Positions 52,946-61,667 of a stretch of DNA of 64,000 bases are shown in pieces. The DNA is taken from contig NZ_JAZDRJ010000006.1 in the NCBI RefSeq assembly GCF_047501535.1, positions 143,690 through 207,689 of the forward strand, given 5' to 3'. The position numbers and the translations under genes are program-made. The notes under the pieces are model-generated. The model made no database searches and had not been told where the DNA came from. It saw only the letters and a list, made by a program, of their open reading frames with translations. How positions within the stretch are numbered: position 1 is the first letter of the stretch; each line of letters begins with the position of its first letter. Origin of the DNA: Yanghanlia sp047501535 (GTDB taxonomy: Bacteria > Pseudomonadota > Gammaproteobacteria > Burkholderiales > Burkholderiaceae_B).

Positions 52946-54598
52946 ATGACCAAGTACGTATTCGTCACAGGAGGCGTCGTATCCTCCTTGGGTAAAGGCA
53001 TTGCTGCCGCTTCGTTAGCGGCCATCCTTGAATCCCGTGGCTTGCGCGTTACCATGCTCAAGCTTGATCCCTATATCAACGTCGACCCCGGCACCATGAG
53101 CCCCTTCCAGCATGGCGAAGTTTTCGTCACGGAAGACGGTGCTGAGACCGACCTCGACCTCGGCCACTACGAGCGCTTTATCTCCGCTCGCATGCGCAAG
53201 GTCAACAACTTCACCACCGGCCAGATTTACGAGTCCGTGTTGCGCAAAGAGCGCCGCGGTGATTATCTCGGCAAGACTGTGCAAGTGATCCCGCACATCA
53301 CCAATGAAATCCAGGATTTCATCGTGCGCGGTGCCAAGGCTGCCTGGGATGGCGCAGCCGATGTCGCCATCGTTGAAATCGGCGGCACGGTGGGCGATAT
53401 TGAATCGCTGCCTTTCCTCGAAGCCGTGCGCCAGATGAGCTTGCGCCTGGGGCGCAATAACGCGGCTTTTGTACACCTGACACTGGTGCCGTATATCGGT
53501 TCCGCGGGCGAACTCAAGACCAAGCCCACCCAGCATTCGGTGCAAAAACTGCGCGAAATCGGCATTTATCCCAATGCTTTGCTGTGCCGCGCCGATCGTC
53601 GCATTCCCGACGATGAACGCGCCAAAATTTCTTTGTTCTCCAATGTGCCCCTGGACGCCGTGATTTCGGTCTGGGATGCGGAAACCTCTATTTATGAGAT
53701 TCCCGGCATGTTGCACGAACAGGGCTTGGATTCCATTATTTGCGATGCGCTGTCGTTGGCGCCGCCTCCCGCCGATCTCACCATGTGGGAACGCCTGATT
53801 GACGCGATTCGCAACCCCCAGCACAAGGTGCGTGTGGGCATGGTTGGCAAATACGTCGACCTCACCGAATCCTACAAGTCGCTTTCCGAGGCGCTGAGCC
53901 ATGCAGGCATTCACACGCGTTCGCATGTGGAAATCGAATATCTGGACTCCGAGCTGATTGAAACCGAAGGCACGGCCTGCCTGGAAGGGCTGGACGCCAT
54001 TCTGGTGCCTGGCGGCTTTGGCAAGCGCGGCACGGAAGGGAAAATTCGCGCCATCCGTTATGCGCGTGAAACCGGCACGCCCTATCTGGGAATCTGCCTG
54101 GGCATGCAATTGGCTGTCGTCGAGTTTGCGCGTAATGTTGCAGGCCTTGGGGGCGCTAACAGTACGGAATTTGATCCTGCGGCTGCGCACCCAGTGGTGG
54201 CACTGATTTCCGAATGGCAAGACCGTGAAGGCAAGGTCGAGAAACGCGACGACAACTCCGAGTTGGGCGGCACCATGCGTAAGGGCGCTCAGCGTTGCCC
54301 TGTACAGCCGGGCACCCTGGCCGCAAACATCTATGGTGAAGAAGTCAACGAGCGCCATCGCCACCGTTACGAAGTCAACAATGTGTACGTAACCCGGCTT
54401 GAAGAAGCGGGCATGGTGATCAGCGCACGCACACCGACGGAAGACTTGCCGGAAATCATGGAGCTGCCTGAGCACCCCTGGTTTATGGGCGTGCAGTTCC
54501 ACCCGGAATTCACGTCAACGCCGCGCGATGGCCATCCTCTGTTCATCAGCTATATCAAGGCCGCCCTGGAACACCAAAAGCAGCGTAAGGCTGAGTAA
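52946..54598 (+). CDS. pyrG: CTP synthase
   Basis: Makes CTP from UTP, ATP and glutamine. 550 residues from ATG 52946 (MTKYVFVTGGVVSSLGKG). The amidoligase domain is followed by a class I glutamine amidotransferase with the nucleophile Cys in LGICLGMQLAVVEFARN and the His-Glu pair in FHPEF. The open frame goes back to 52874 without a family match. kdsA follows after ten bases, as usual. Confidence 0.97.
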   Translation: MTKYVFVTGGVVSSLGKGIAAASLAAILESRGLRVTMLKLDPYINVDPGTMSPFQHGEVFVTEDGAETDLDLGHYERFISARMRKVNNFTTGQIYESVLRKERRGDYLGKTVQVIPHITNEIQDFIVRGAKAAWDGAADVAIVEIGGTVGDIESLPFLEAVRQMSLRLGRNNAAFVHLTLVPYIGSAGELKTKPTQHSVQKLREIGIYPNALLCRADRRIPDDERAKISLFSNVPLDAVISVWDAETSIYEIPGMLHEQGLDSIICDALSLAPPPADLTMWERLIDAIRNPQHKVRVGMVGKYVDLTESYKSLSEALSHAGIHTRSHVEIEYLDSELIETEGTACLEGLDAILVPGGFGKRGTEGKIRAIRYARETGTPYLGICLGMQLAVVEFARNVAGLGGANSTEFDPAAAHPVVALISEWQDREGKVEKRDDNSELGGTMRKGAQRCPVQPGTLAANIYGEEVNERHRHRYEVNNVYVTRLEEAGMVISARTPTEDLPEIMELPEHPWFMGVQFHPEFTSTPRDGHPLFISYIKAALEHQKQRKAE

Positions 54599-54608
54599 GG
54601 AATAAAAG

Positions 54609-55466
54609 ATGAAACTCTGTGGCGTAGAAGTTGGGCTGGAGCATCCGTTCTTTCTGATTGCCGGGCCTTGCGTGATCGAATCACGGCAAATGGCTTTCGA
54701 TACCGCCGGCGCGCTGAAGGAATTGACTGCCGAACTCGGCATCCATTTCATCTACAAGAGTTCCTTCGACAAGGCCAACCGCAGTTCGGGGAAGTCGTAT
54801 CGCGGCCCGGGGCAGGATGAAGGGCTGCAGATTCTGGCGGATGTACGGGCTGAGTTGGGCGTGCCGGTGCTGACCGACGTGCATACCACCGAACAGGTTG
54901 CCGATGTGGCGGCTGTGGTCGATGTTCTGCAAACGCCCGCTTTCCTTTGCAGGCAAACGGATTTCATCCATGCGTGTGCGGCCACGCTGAAACCTGTCAA
55001 TATCAAGAAAGGGCAGTTTTTGGCGCCTCACGATATGGCGCAGGTGGTGGCTAAGGCCCGGCAAGCAGCGCTGGACGCAGGGGGCGATGGCAATAACATC
55101 ATGGTGTGTGAGCGCGGCGCTTCGTTCGGCTACAACAACCTGGTGTCTGACATGCGCTCTCTGGCCATCATGCGTGAAACCCAGTGCCCGGTGGTTTTCG
55201 ATGCCACGCATTCCGTTCAGTTGCCTGGCGGGCAGGGGACTTCGTCGGGGGGGCAACGCGAATTCGTGCCCGTGCTGGCGCGAGCTGCTGTGGCGGTGGG
55301 GGTTGCCGGCTTGTTCATGGAAACCCACCCCAACCCGGATCAAGCCTTGTCTGATGGCCCTAACGCTGTACCGCTGGCGCAGATGCGCGGCCTGCTCGAA
55401 TCTTTGCAGGCCATTGATCGTGTTGTGAAGGCGGGCGGTGTGCTGGCGACAGAACTGCAAGGCTGA
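54609..55466 (+). CDS. kdsA: 2-dehydro-3-deoxyphosphooctonate aldolase (KDO-8-P synthase)
   Basis: Condenses arabinose 5-phosphate with phosphoenolpyruvate for the LPS sugar KDO. 285 residues; IAGPCVIESRQMAFD, YKSSFDKANRSS and DATHSVQLPGGQG are typical. Ribosome-binding site AAGGAAT. Eno usually follows; here a terminator and an MFS-MarR pair separate them. Confidence 0.96.
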   Translation: MKLCGVEVGLEHPFFLIAGPCVIESRQMAFDTAGALKELTAELGIHFIYKSSFDKANRSSGKSYRGPGQDEGLQILADVRAELGVPVLTDVHTTEQVADVAAVVDVLQTPAFLCRQTDFIHACAATLKPVNIKKGQFLAPHDMAQVVAKARQAALDAGGDGNNIMVCERGASFGYNNLVSDMRSLAIMRETQCPVVFDATHSVQLPGGQGTSSGGQREFVPVLARAAVAVGVAGLFMETHPNPDQALSDGPNAVPLAQMRGLLESLQAIDRVVKAGGVLATELQG

Positions 55467-55529
55467 GTTCACTCTTATTCTTGCCACGTTTGTGGCGGGA
55501 AAGCTCCGGTTGATGATGCCGGGGCTCCT

Positions 55530-55555
55530 ACGGGCTCCTTAGCGAGCCCGTTTTT
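55530..55555 (+). terminator. Rho-independent terminator after kdsA
   Basis: Arms ACGGGCTC (55530-55537) and GAGCCCGT (55544-55551) with a 6-base loop run into TTTT. It ends the pyrG-kdsA transcript ahead of the MFS gene. Confidence 0.8.
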
Positions 55556-55566
55556 GCGGTAAAATG

Positions 55567-55580
55567 TTTGATAAGTCAAA
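55567..55580. promoter_or_regulatory. Probable MarR operator upstream of the MFS-MarR pair
   Basis: TTTGA-TAAG-TCAAA, a 14-base palindrome lying 14 bases before the MFS start codon. Its size and AT-rich form suit a MarR dimer, and the regulator is encoded two genes downstream, so self-repression is likely. Confidence 0.55.
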
Positions 55581-55594
55581 TGTTTTCCTAAAGA

Positions 55595-57238
55595 ATGAAA
55601 TCCCCATCTTCACGCGCCGCTGGAGCAGGCATGCTCCTTTCTGTCAGAGAATCGCTTTTGGCAATGGCGGGGCTGGGCTTTGTCACCATGATGGTGGCAA
55701 TCGACCAGACAGTGGTCAGTACGGCGCTACCTACGGTGGTCGCCGAATTGCGGGGCTTCAAGCTGTACGCGTGGGTCACCACTGCGTATTTGCTCACCAG
55801 CATCATCACCATTCCCATATTCGGGCGACTGGGCGACTACTACGGGCGTAAACCCTTCGTCGTGATGTCCATTCTGTTGTTTTTGGTGGCTTCCGTACTA
55901 TGCGGCGTGTCGCAGTCCATGGTGCATCTGGTGCTGGGGAGGGCCTTGCAGGGCGTGGCAGGAGGCATGATGTTGGGTACGGCCTTCGCTACAGTGCCCG
56001 ATCTTTTCCCCGACCCGCGCGTACGCCTGCGCTGGCAGGTGATTCTCAGCAGCTGTTTTGGTATTGCCAACGCCGTGGGGCCATCCCTTGGGGGCTTCCT
56101 GACCTACTACATGGGCTGGCGCACGGTGTTTTTCATGAATGTGCCGCTTGGGCTGGCCGGCCTGTATTTCGTCTTGCGCTATCTGCCTCATGTTCGGCAG
56201 ATGCAGCAGGCTAACATTCGGCTCGACTGGCAGGGGGCCGTGCTCATTGCTCTATCGCTCACAGGCTTGCAGTTTCTGGTGCAGTGGTTGCCTATATATG
56301 GAGCCAGCCTGTCCATGGTGGGGTTGGGGTTATTTACCATCGGTTGCGGAACGGCTTTCGTCTGGTGGGAAAAGCGCTGTACCGCCGCACTCATACCTCT
56401 GGATATATTCCGCGACCGCAGCATCGCCATCATGAGTCTGCTGTCTGTGCTTCTGGGCTTTGTTATGTTCGGCCTGCTGATTTACGTGCCGTTGTTATTA
56501 CAAGGCGGCTTCGGGCTGACTGCGCGGGAAGTAGGGGTGTTGATCACACCGTTGGTCGTGTCTATTACGGTGGGCAGTATTCTGAGTTCCCGCATTGTGC
56601 CCCGTATTCGTCGTCCGGCAATCATCCTGCACATGGGGTTTGGCCTGTTGGTGGCGGGCGGCGCGGCTTTGCTTTTCATTGGGGCCGATACGTCGCGCCA
56701 ATGGCTGGTTGTATCGTTAATCGGCTGCGGGGTGGGGCTGGGTTTTGTGATGCCCAACCTGACAATCTTCACGCAAGAACTGGTCAGCCGTTCGATGCTG
56801 GGCATTTCCACTGCTGTGCTGCAATCCACCCGCATGATAGGCGGCATGCTGGGCACGGCGGTGCTGGGGTCGGTGGTGACGCACTACTACGTGGAACGCG
56901 TACGTATGCTTGATGTCTCTGTATTCGGCAAAGGCGATTGGCTGGTGCGCCTGGAAGACCCGCAAGTGCTGGTAAATACTCAGGTGCAAAGCGATTTCGT
57001 CGCCCTGCTGCAACGGCAAGGGCTGCATGGCGAGACGTTTATTTTGCATGCCCGCGAAGCGCTCGTGTGGGGCGTTCATGCGGGGCTGGCGCTGTCGGTG
57101 GTGATGGCGGTGCTAGGGCTGGTCTGGCTGCTTCGCATGCCGGCCTTTCAGTTTCGGCACAATCGGCAGACTGCACCTGTCGCCAATGGGCAGTCGGCGG
57201 CAGATAACGACACAACAAATTCAGAGAAGCAGGCATGA
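55595..57238 (+). CDS. MFS drug-efflux transporter, DHA2 (14-span) family
   Basis: 547 residues with about 14 membrane spans. DHA2-type signatures: MMVAIDQTVVSTALPTV in the first span, LGDYYGRKPFVVM (motif A) and GGFLTYYMGWRTVFFMNVPL (motif C region). It probably exports a toxic or aromatic compound; substrate unknown. Overlaps marR by four bases, and a palindromic operator precedes it, giving a self-contained regulated efflux unit. Confidence 0.93.
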   Translation: MKSPSSRAAGAGMLLSVRESLLAMAGLGFVTMMVAIDQTVVSTALPTVVAELRGFKLYAWVTTAYLLTSIITIPIFGRLGDYYGRKPFVVMSILLFLVASVLCGVSQSMVHLVLGRALQGVAGGMMLGTAFATVPDLFPDPRVRLRWQVILSSCFGIANAVGPSLGGFLTYYMGWRTVFFMNVPLGLAGLYFVLRYLPHVRQMQQANIRLDWQGAVLIALSLTGLQFLVQWLPIYGASLSMVGLGLFTIGCGTAFVWWEKRCTAALIPLDIFRDRSIAIMSLLSVLLGFVMFGLLIYVPLLLQGGFGLTAREVGVLITPLVVSITVGSILSSRIVPRIRRPAIILHMGFGLLVAGGAALLFIGADTSRQWLVVSLIGCGVGLGFVMPNLTIFTQELVSRSMLGISTAVLQSTRMIGGMLGTAVLGSVVTHYYVERVRMLDVSVFGKGDWLVRLEDPQVLVNTQVQSDFVALLQRQGLHGETFILHAREALVWGVHAGLALSVVMAVLGLVWLLRMPAFQFRHNRQTAPVANGQSAADNDTTNSEKQA

Positions 57239-57678
57239 TCGATTCTCATCATCTTCAATTCATCCAGCTGCTGGGCCGCAGCTACCGGACTTTTGTAGCG
57301 GGTTTTGAGGCCCACACAGGGCAGTCCATGGCGCGTTGGCGAATTCTTGTTTTACTGGATCGCCAGGGAGAAATGTCGCAAAAGCAGTTGGTGCAAGAAT
57401 TGGGAATTGATCCGGCCGCACTGACCCGTCAGTTGAAGGCGTTGGAACAAGCCGACATGGTCAGGCGTCATAGCGATGCTCAAGACGCCCGGCTGACCAA
57501 TGTCACACTGACCAAGGCAGGGCGGAAGGTTGTGGCCTCCACCATGGCGCAACGAAATGAATACCTAGAATGGGCGCTGGCCGATTTATCAGTAGAGGAT
57601 ATGAATACGCTGTCCAAGACACTGGTAAAGCTGGAGCAGCATCTGGCGCAGCGCCCAAACACCTTGAAAAAAACCTGA
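57235..57678 (+). CDS. MarR-family transcriptional regulator
   Basis: 147 residues, winged-helix with QKQLVQELGIDPAALTRQLK as the recognition region and DAQDARLTNVTLTKAG as the wing. Translationally coupled to the efflux gene (ATGA). It most likely represses the pair through the palindrome at 55567-55580. Confidence 0.92.
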   Translation: MIDSHHLQFIQLLGRSYRTFVAGFEAHTGQSMARWRILVLLDRQGEMSQKQLVQELGIDPAALTRQLKALEQADMVRRHSDAQDARLTNVTLTKAGRKVVASTMAQRNEYLEWALADLSVEDMNTLSKTLVKLEQHLAQRPNTLKKT

Positions 57679-57680
57679 AA

Positions 57681-57704
57681 AAGGCCGGGGAAACCGGCTT
57701 TTTT
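57681..57704 (+). terminator. Rho-independent terminator after marR
   Basis: Stem GCCGG/CCGGC with loop GGAAA followed by six Ts (57699-57704), starting five bases after the marR stop. Confidence 0.75.
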
Positions 57705-57872
57705 CAATTCTCAACCTTTGTTGATACTTCTGGATGCGGAAAATGTCTGCTTGGGGCGACGGCCGGCGCCCGGACTATGGCTGTGGGCGGCTACAATCAA
57801 GCTTTTCACCCTGCAGCCCCATGTCGGCCTCTGCAGGACTTTCATCCCATTCAGGCAGGACACATAAAGACC

Positions 57873-59159
57873 ATGAGTGCAATCGTAGATATCATTGGGC
57901 GCGAAATTCTTGACTCGCGCGGCAACCCCACAGTGGAATGCGACGTATTGCTAGAATCCGGCGCTATGGGCCGTGCAGCAGTGCCTTCGGGCGCGTCAAC
58001 AGGTTCGCGCGAAGCGATTGAGTTGCGCGATGGTGATGCAGAGCGCTATCTGGGCAAAGGCGTGTTGCGTGCGGTTGAAAACGTCAACACCGAGATCTCC
58101 GAAGCCCTGATGGGTCTGGATGCCCAGGAGCAGACTTTTATCGATCACACCCTGATCGACCTTGACGGTACTGAAAACAAGGGTCGCTTGGGGGCTAACG
58201 CCATGCTGGCGGCTAGTATGGCAGTTGCACGCGCTGCGGCTGATGAATCCGGCTTGTCGTTGTACCGTTATTTTGGCGGCAGCGGCCCCATGCAAATGCC
58301 TGTGCCCATGATGAACGTCATCAACGGGGGAGCGCATGCCAACAATACGCTGGATATGCAGGAATTCATGATTGTGCCCATGGGCGCTAGCAGCTTTCGT
58401 GAAGCCCTGCGTATGGGAGCGGAAGTCTTTCACGCATTGAGCAAGTTGATCGACAAGCAGGGCATGTCCACCGCAGTAGGCGACGAAGGGGGCTTTGCAC
58501 CCAACGTGGCCAACCACGAAGCCGCTATTCAGTTAATTCTGAACGCGATTGAAGAAGCCGGTTACGAGGCGGGTTCGCAGATCGCACTGGCTCTGGATTG
58601 CGCCAGCACCGAGTTCTACCGCGACGGCATGTATCACTTGGCCGGCGAAGGCGGTATTGCACTGCCGGCGGCCGACTTCGCCAATTTGCTGGCAGGCTGG
58701 TGCGACAAATACCCGATTATCTCCATTGAAGACGGGATGGCCGAAAACGACTGGGAAGGCTGGAAGACGCTGACTCAACAATTGGGCCGCCAGGTTCAAT
58801 TGGTGGGCGACGACCTTTTCGTGACCAACACCAAGATTCTCAAGCAGGGCATTGAGCAAGGTGTTGCGAACTCCATTCTTATTAAGATCAACCAGATTGG
58901 CACCCTGACCGAAACCTTTGCCGCCATTGAAATGGCCAAGCGCGCAGGTTATACGGCAGTCATCTCCCACCGTTCCGGTGAAACAGAAGATTCCACGATC
59001 GCGGATATCGCCGTGGCGACCAACGCCATGCAAATCAAAACCGGCTCACTGTCGCGTTCCGACCGCATGGCCAAATACAACCAGCTGCTTCGCATCGAAG
59101 AAGAGCTGGCTGAAGTCGCTGCCTATCCGGGCCGCGAGGCGTTCTATAACCTGCGTTGA
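57873..59159 (+). CDS. eno: Enolase
   Basis: Glycolytic enzyme making phosphoenolpyruvate, also a degradosome partner of RNase E in E. coli. 428 residues from ATG 57873 (MSAIVDIIGREILDSRGNPT). Metal and catalytic residues are in GAHANNTLDMQEFM, VGDDLFVTN and ISHRSGETEDSTIAD. The frame is open much further upstream across the marR terminator and is ignored. The 194 bases between marR and eno must hold the eno promoter, but I cannot define it. ftsB follows after a hairpin. Confidence 0.97.
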   Translation: MSAIVDIIGREILDSRGNPTVECDVLLESGAMGRAAVPSGASTGSREAIELRDGDAERYLGKGVLRAVENVNTEISEALMGLDAQEQTFIDHTLIDLDGTENKGRLGANAMLAASMAVARAAADESGLSLYRYFGGSGPMQMPVPMMNVINGGAHANNTLDMQEFMIVPMGASSFREALRMGAEVFHALSKLIDKQGMSTAVGDEGGFAPNVANHEAAIQLILNAIEEAGYEAGSQIALALDCASTEFYRDGMYHLAGEGGIALPAADFANLLAGWCDKYPIISIEDGMAENDWEGWKTLTQQLGRQVQLVGDDLFVTNTKILKQGIEQGVANSILIKINQIGTLTETFAAIEMAKRAGYTAVISHRSGETEDSTIADIAVATNAMQIKTGSLSRSDRMAKYNQLLRIEEELAEVAAYPGREAFYNLR

Positions 59160-59165
59160 GATTGC

Positions 59166-59191
59166 GCCCGGCTTGCTGAAGGCCGGGCTTT
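59166..59191 (+). terminator. Hairpin between eno and ftsB
   Basis: Arms GCCCGGC (59166-59172) and GCCGGGC (59182-59188) with a 9-base loop, followed by TTTCTCTT. Terminator or attenuator; it ends 12 bases before the ftsB ATG. Confidence 0.6.
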
Positions 59192-59200
59192 CTCTTGCTC

Positions 59201-59539
59201 ATGCGCCTGCTCTTTATCGTTCTGGTCGTGCTGACCATCCTCACCCAATACCCCTTATGGTGGGGCAAGGGCGGGTGGATGCGCGTGCGTGAACTTCAGG
59301 TCAAGTTGCAGGCGCAGGAAGAAGTGAACGAGGCTTTAGCCGCCCGAAACAACGCGTTGGCAGCGGAAGTTCAGGATCTCACAGTCGGCACCGATGCCAT
59401 CGAAGAGCGGGCGCGCACGGAAATGGGTTTAGTGCAGGAAGACGAGCTGTTTGTGCACTTGCCGCGTAGGGGTCAGTCACAGCAGCCAGGGCAGTCATCT
59501 AGCAGCTCGTCGGTTGCTTCGCCCGGCGTATCCCCGTAA
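59201..59539 (+). CDS. ftsB: Cell division protein FtsB
   Basis: Small divisome protein that joins FtsL and FtsQ. 112 residues: short cytoplasmic start, one membrane span (MRLLFIVLVVLTILTQYPLW), coiled coil (VRELQVKLQAQEEVNEALAA), then the EERARTEMGLVQEDE segment typical of FtsB. The tail is Ser/Gln-rich and overlaps the convergent TadE-like gene by 67 bases. No ribosome-binding site is visible; translation may depend on the eno transcript. ATG 59201 is preferred to TTG 59195. Confidence 0.92.
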   Translation: MRLLFIVLVVLTILTQYPLWWGKGGWMRVRELQVKLQAQEEVNEALAARNNALAAEVQDLTVGTDAIEERARTEMGLVQEDELFVHLPRRGQSQQPGQSSSSSSVASPGVSP

Positions 59540-60537
59540 GGCTCATCGTCAGCTAGCGTTGGGCCGGAGCCCGGTTCTGTGCCGGGTGGGGTGTCTGGCT
59601 GAGGTGTGATTTGATCAGGGGGCTCTGGGAGCAGGTTGTTTTCAGTGCTGTTCGACCCAGTGCTGTGGTGCGCAGAAGCACCAGCTTTGAAATCTTCCAG
59701 ACACCACAAGCCGTTGCAAGACGCGGCTGGCTCATTGGCTATGCCTGAAGAGACGGTGTTGTTTTCTAACGCGGTCGGATGTGCCATGCGCGTAATACGG
59801 CCATGGTCGGGCATATCCCACGCTATGGCGTGCGACTGCATCACCAATGCGACCGGGCGCTGTATCGGCAGATACCCCGCTCGTGCCATGGCCTGGGAGC
59901 CGTAACGGGAGTCGAGCGGAGCGACTTGCCTGAGCAATTGCTTCATCCCGGGCAAGAGTGGTTCGTGCAGCCATGTCAGGTGCAAAATAAGTGTATTCGC
60001 TTCTAGCGTGGTCTGGCCGGAAAGCGGCCCCCGGCCTTCTGGCCAACCTTGGGCTAGCCGGGCCTGATGTTGTTCGTCAAGATAATCGTTGTCGATCACA
60101 GCCCGCCCATGGGTGGGGAGATCAGGGCTGGACGAGGAAAAATCATTAAAAGACGCCTGAGCGGGCGAGACGATGCGGATACGCCAAGCCGGTAAAGCGG
60201 TAGCCTGCTCGCGCCGCCGCATGGCCCTTTCTAGGCGCGCCTGGCTAATGGCTGGGCTGGGGGCCGCGTATAAGGGCAGTAGGGCCTGAGCGAAGGCCTG
60301 ATCAAGGGAGGCTGGGTCGGCATGTTGAGTGATGGCGACCCGGCCTGCTTGCATAAGCGCCAGGCTGACTGCTTGCCGCGTAAAGTACCAGTGAGCCGCT
60401 TCGATACAGGCCAAGCCGAGCAGTAGCACAGGCACGGCAGCCAGCAGGAACTCCACCGCACCCTGACCGCGCTGGCGGGCAGAGCGCGGGGCGGCAGTAC
60501 GCAAAAAGGGAAGCGGCGCAGTGTGGGGGGTGTTCAT
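59473..60537 (-). CDS. TadE/TadG-like pilus-assembly protein
   Basis: 354 residues. The N-terminal segment GQGAVEFLLAAVPVLLLGLA is a TadE-type pseudopilin-like signal and membrane anchor, followed by a periplasmic domain of unknown type and a Pro/Glu/Asp-rich tail that ends CPGCCD. No other tad or flp pilus genes are nearby. ATG 60537 is chosen because it lies just before the anchor; upstream in-frame codons add a hydrophilic stretch. Its 3' end overlaps ftsB. Function within pili is inferred only from the anchor. Confidence 0.78.
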   Translation of the reverse strand: MNTPHTAPLPFLRTAAPRSARQRGQGAVEFLLAAVPVLLLGLACIEAAHWYFTRQAVSLALMQAGRVAITQHADPASLDQAFAQALLPLYAAPSPAISQARLERAMRRREQATALPAWRIRIVSPAQASFNDFSSSSPDLPTHGRAVIDNDYLDEQHQARLAQGWPEGRGPLSGQTTLEANTLILHLTWLHEPLLPGMKQLLRQVAPLDSRYGSQAMARAGYLPIQRPVALVMQSHAIAWDMPDHGRITRMAHPTALENNTVSSGIANEPAASCNGLWCLEDFKAGASAHHSTGSNSTENNLLPEPPDQITPQPDTPPGTEPGSGPTLADDEPYGDTPGEATDELLDDCPGCCD

Positions 60538-60641
60538 GCCCGGCAGTGTGCTGCTTAGCCGCCGCTCTGTCGATTGTGGAGAATGCGTAAGCGGCGGGGC
60601 GGTAATGGGCGCGATGAAAAAAGCGGCTTGAACCCAGCTTT

Positions 60642-61592
60642 TTAGTGCAGGGTGCGTGAATTGCTGTCGTCGAGGTTTTCCACGAATAACCCGGCGCAAT
60701 CGACGGCGTCAAATTCGTAGGGTTTGCCACAGAAATTGCAGGAAACCGCAACCTTTTCGCGCTCTTCCAGCAGAGATTCGATTTCTTCACGGCCTAGCAT
60801 GCGCAGCATATTAGCCACCCGGGTGCGTGAGCATGGGCAATACCAACACAGGCTGCGTGATTCAAGTTCCGCCAGGGTTTCTTGCCAGAACAGGCGGCGG
60901 ATCAGCGTGTCGATGTCGGTTTCAAGCAGCTCCGTTACGGCAAGCGTGGAGGCCAACTGAGTGATGCGGTTCCAGGATTCGGCCCTACTGGCTGCGTCAG
61001 CACCCTGGACGGAGCCAGCGCGGCCATGCCCGTCGTCCGTCATGATGCCGCCGATGTCGGGCAAGCGTTGCAGCAACAGCCCGCAAGCCCGCTGCCCATC
61101 GGCTGCCAGCCACAAGCGGGTATCCAGCTGTTCGGAATTGCGCATATAGGCTTCCAGCACCTGAGCGACGGTGTCACCTTCCATGGGCACAATTCCCTGG
61201 TAGGGCGCCATGTCCGACCCTGGGCCTGGGTCGAGCAAAACCATGAAGCGGCCGCTGCCATTCGCATTCAGCAGCGACTGCAATGAGCCATCGGCGGGTA
61301 CGAGATCGGGGTCACGCAAATTGACTGTGGCACGGAAGGTGAGTTCGGACGTGCATTCAACCACGATCAGGGAAACCGGGCCGTCACCTTGCAGTTGCAG
61401 TACGACTGAGCCGTGGAACTTGATATTGGTAGCCAGCAAAACCGCTGCCGCAGCGAGCTCGCCGAGCAGGCTGCGTATACATTCGGGGTAGGGCTGGTGA
61501 GCCAGGCCGGTTTGCCAGGATGATTCAAGGCGCACCGCTTGGATGCGGGCGCTGTTGTCGGCCATGAGGTATTTCTTGAAGGTATCCGTCAT
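60642..61592 (-). CDS. hslO: Redox-regulated chaperone Hsp33
   Basis: Holdase activated by oxidative unfolding. 316 residues. The C-terminal zinc-binding Cys set is complete (WYCPCSRTRV and SCNFCGKPYEFD). The core domain includes FRATVNLRDPD and GRFMVLLDPGPGS. It ends about 100 bases before the TadE-like gene, on the same strand. Confidence 0.95.
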   Translation of the reverse strand: MTDTFKKYLMADNSARIQAVRLESSWQTGLAHQPYPECIRSLLGELAAAAVLLATNIKFHGSVVLQLQGDGPVSLIVVECTSELTFRATVNLRDPDLVPADGSLQSLLNANGSGRFMVLLDPGPGSDMAPYQGIVPMEGDTVAQVLEAYMRNSEQLDTRLWLAADGQRACGLLLQRLPDIGGIMTDDGHGRAGSVQGADAASRAESWNRITQLASTLAVTELLETDIDTLIRRLFWQETLAELESRSLCWYCPCSRTRVANMLRMLGREEIESLLEEREKVAVSCNFCGKPYEFDAVDCAGLFVENLDDSNSRTLH

Positions 61593-61667
61593 TACGGTAT
61601 TTTAGCAGTGCTTAAGCTCGCCGATGTGTATGCTGAGGCGAGGCCTTTCACTTGGCAATGCATGGGG

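Noticed and set aside
53015..54502. 495-codon open frame antisense to pyrG
   Set aside because: Lies entirely within CTP synthase, whose motifs are complete; no recognisable domain on the other strand.
57570..57872. Longer enolase start overlapping marR
   Set aside because: The extension crosses the marR terminator and has no match to enolase; ATG 57873 gives the normal N-terminus.
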